Positions 15,588 through 16,112 of a stretch of 16,112 nt of DNA are shown here, piece after piece (position 1 is the first letter of the stretch; every line of letters begins with the position of its first letter). The DNA lies in assembly GCA_007123785.1 (NCBI GenBank), contig SLGL01000185.1, positions 1 through 16,112 on the forward strand, given 5' to 3'. Source of the stretch: Balneolaceae bacterium. Its GTDB lineage: Bacteria; Bacteroidota; Rhodothermia; Balneolales; Balneolaceae. A program made the position numbers and the translations under genes. The notes below the pieces were generated by a model. The model was not told where the DNA came from. It was given only the letters and a program-made list of their open reading frames with translations, and searched no databases.

Positions 15588-16112
15588 GTGATTCAAAAGA
15601 AACCATTCTGAACCGGGTGAAAAGAGCACTTGGCCGGGAAGATGACAATAAAACCACTACATTTAAATCTGCGGATATTAATCGAAATTATCAGCAGAAA
15701 AGTGAACTGAACAGTGAGGAAATTCTGCAACAGTTTGCCGAGCGGGTGAGTGAATATCGGGCTGTTACCGAGCAGATCAGCGAAAGTGAACTTGCCGAAA
15801 AAGTTGTGCAGATTTGCAAAAATGAAGGAGTTGAAAAGCTGGTTATACCGCCGGGCATTGAAACCGGATGGACAAAAGGGCTTTCCGGTTCCGTTACCAT
15901 TCTTCGGGATGAACCGAAACCTCTTTCCAAGGAGGAACTGAATGCAAGTGATGCCATACTGACGGGTTGCTTTCTGGGTGTGGCACAGACCGGAACCATT
16001 GTTCTGAACGCCGGGCCGGGACAGGGAAGACGAGCACTCACGCGCCTGCCCGATTTTCATATCTGTGTGGTGAAACAGAAACAGATTGTTGGGATTTTTC
16101 CCGAGGCGGTCC
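15584..16112 (+). CDS. lutC: LutC/YkgG-type LUD-domain protein (3' partial)
   Basis: The ATG at 15584 overlaps the lutB stop by four bases, and the frame stays open to the window end (176 complete codons), so the 3' end is missing. The visible part matches LutC: an N-terminal helix (ETILNRVKRALGR), a GVAQTGTIVLNAGPGQGRR segment from residue 132 corresponding to the family's AETGT motif (here AQTGT), and LPDFHICVVKQKQIVG near the edge. LutC is a small LUD protein needed for LutABC L-lactate oxidation; in some bacteria the homologue is called YkgG or LldG. The coupled start and neighbour make the identification secure. Confidence 0.93.
   Translation, partial: MSDSKETILNRVKRALGREDDNKTTTFKSADINRNYQQKSELNSEEILQQFAERVSEYRAVTEQISESELAEKVVQICKNEGVEKLVIPPGIETGWTKGLSGSVTILRDEPKPLSKEELNASDAILTGCFLGVAQTGTIVLNAGPGQGRRALTRLPDFHICVVKQKQIVGIFPEAV

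Overview
All recognisable genes in this window lie on the + strand. Moderate GC, few clear Shine-Dalgarno sites, exported dehydrogenase-cytochrome proteins of the type first described in Planctomycetes/Verrucomicrobia, and a LutB/LutC pair suggest a marine-type polysaccharide degrader of the Bacteroidota/Balneolota/Rhodothermota group or the PVC superphylum. Balneolota-like is my best guess. The phylum is inferred from gene content only and is not proven.

Layout. (1) 1-2249: two sugar-handling genes, a DUF4432 aldose-epimerase-like protein (5' end outside the window) and a phosphomannose-isomerase-like cupin. (2) 2540-5754: an exported sulfatase, a short FG-GAP-like exported protein translationally coupled to it (1-base stop/start overlap), and an exported SGNH-fold protein with altered catalytic blocks. 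(3) 5858-13997: three large envelope proteins. These are a 1152-residue sugar-dehydrogenase-like propeller + HEAT + cytochrome c protein, a 966-residue protein fusing a DUF2231 membrane domain to two c-type heme sites, DUF1549 and DUF1553, and a Tat-exported DUF1501 protein. Between the first two, at 9317-9633, is a non-coding stretch with a ~145-151 bp MITE-like inverted-repeat element abutting a partial second copy. (4) 14151-16112: lutB and the start of lutC (4-base overlap), for L-lactate oxidation.

How the genes may work together (inference): the sulfatase and SGNH protein trim a sulfated and/or acylated glycan outside the cytoplasm. The propeller-cytochrome, the DUF2231/cytochrome/DUF1549/DUF1553 protein and the DUF1501 protein may form an envelope oxidation module that passes electrons into the membrane. 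The epimerase-like and cupin proteins act on released sugars, and LutB/LutC oxidises lactate, a known end product of some 6-deoxyhexose (fucose/rhamnose) routes. No transporter, glycoside hydrolase, regulator, tRNA, rRNA, CRISPR array or transposase gene was seen in the window.
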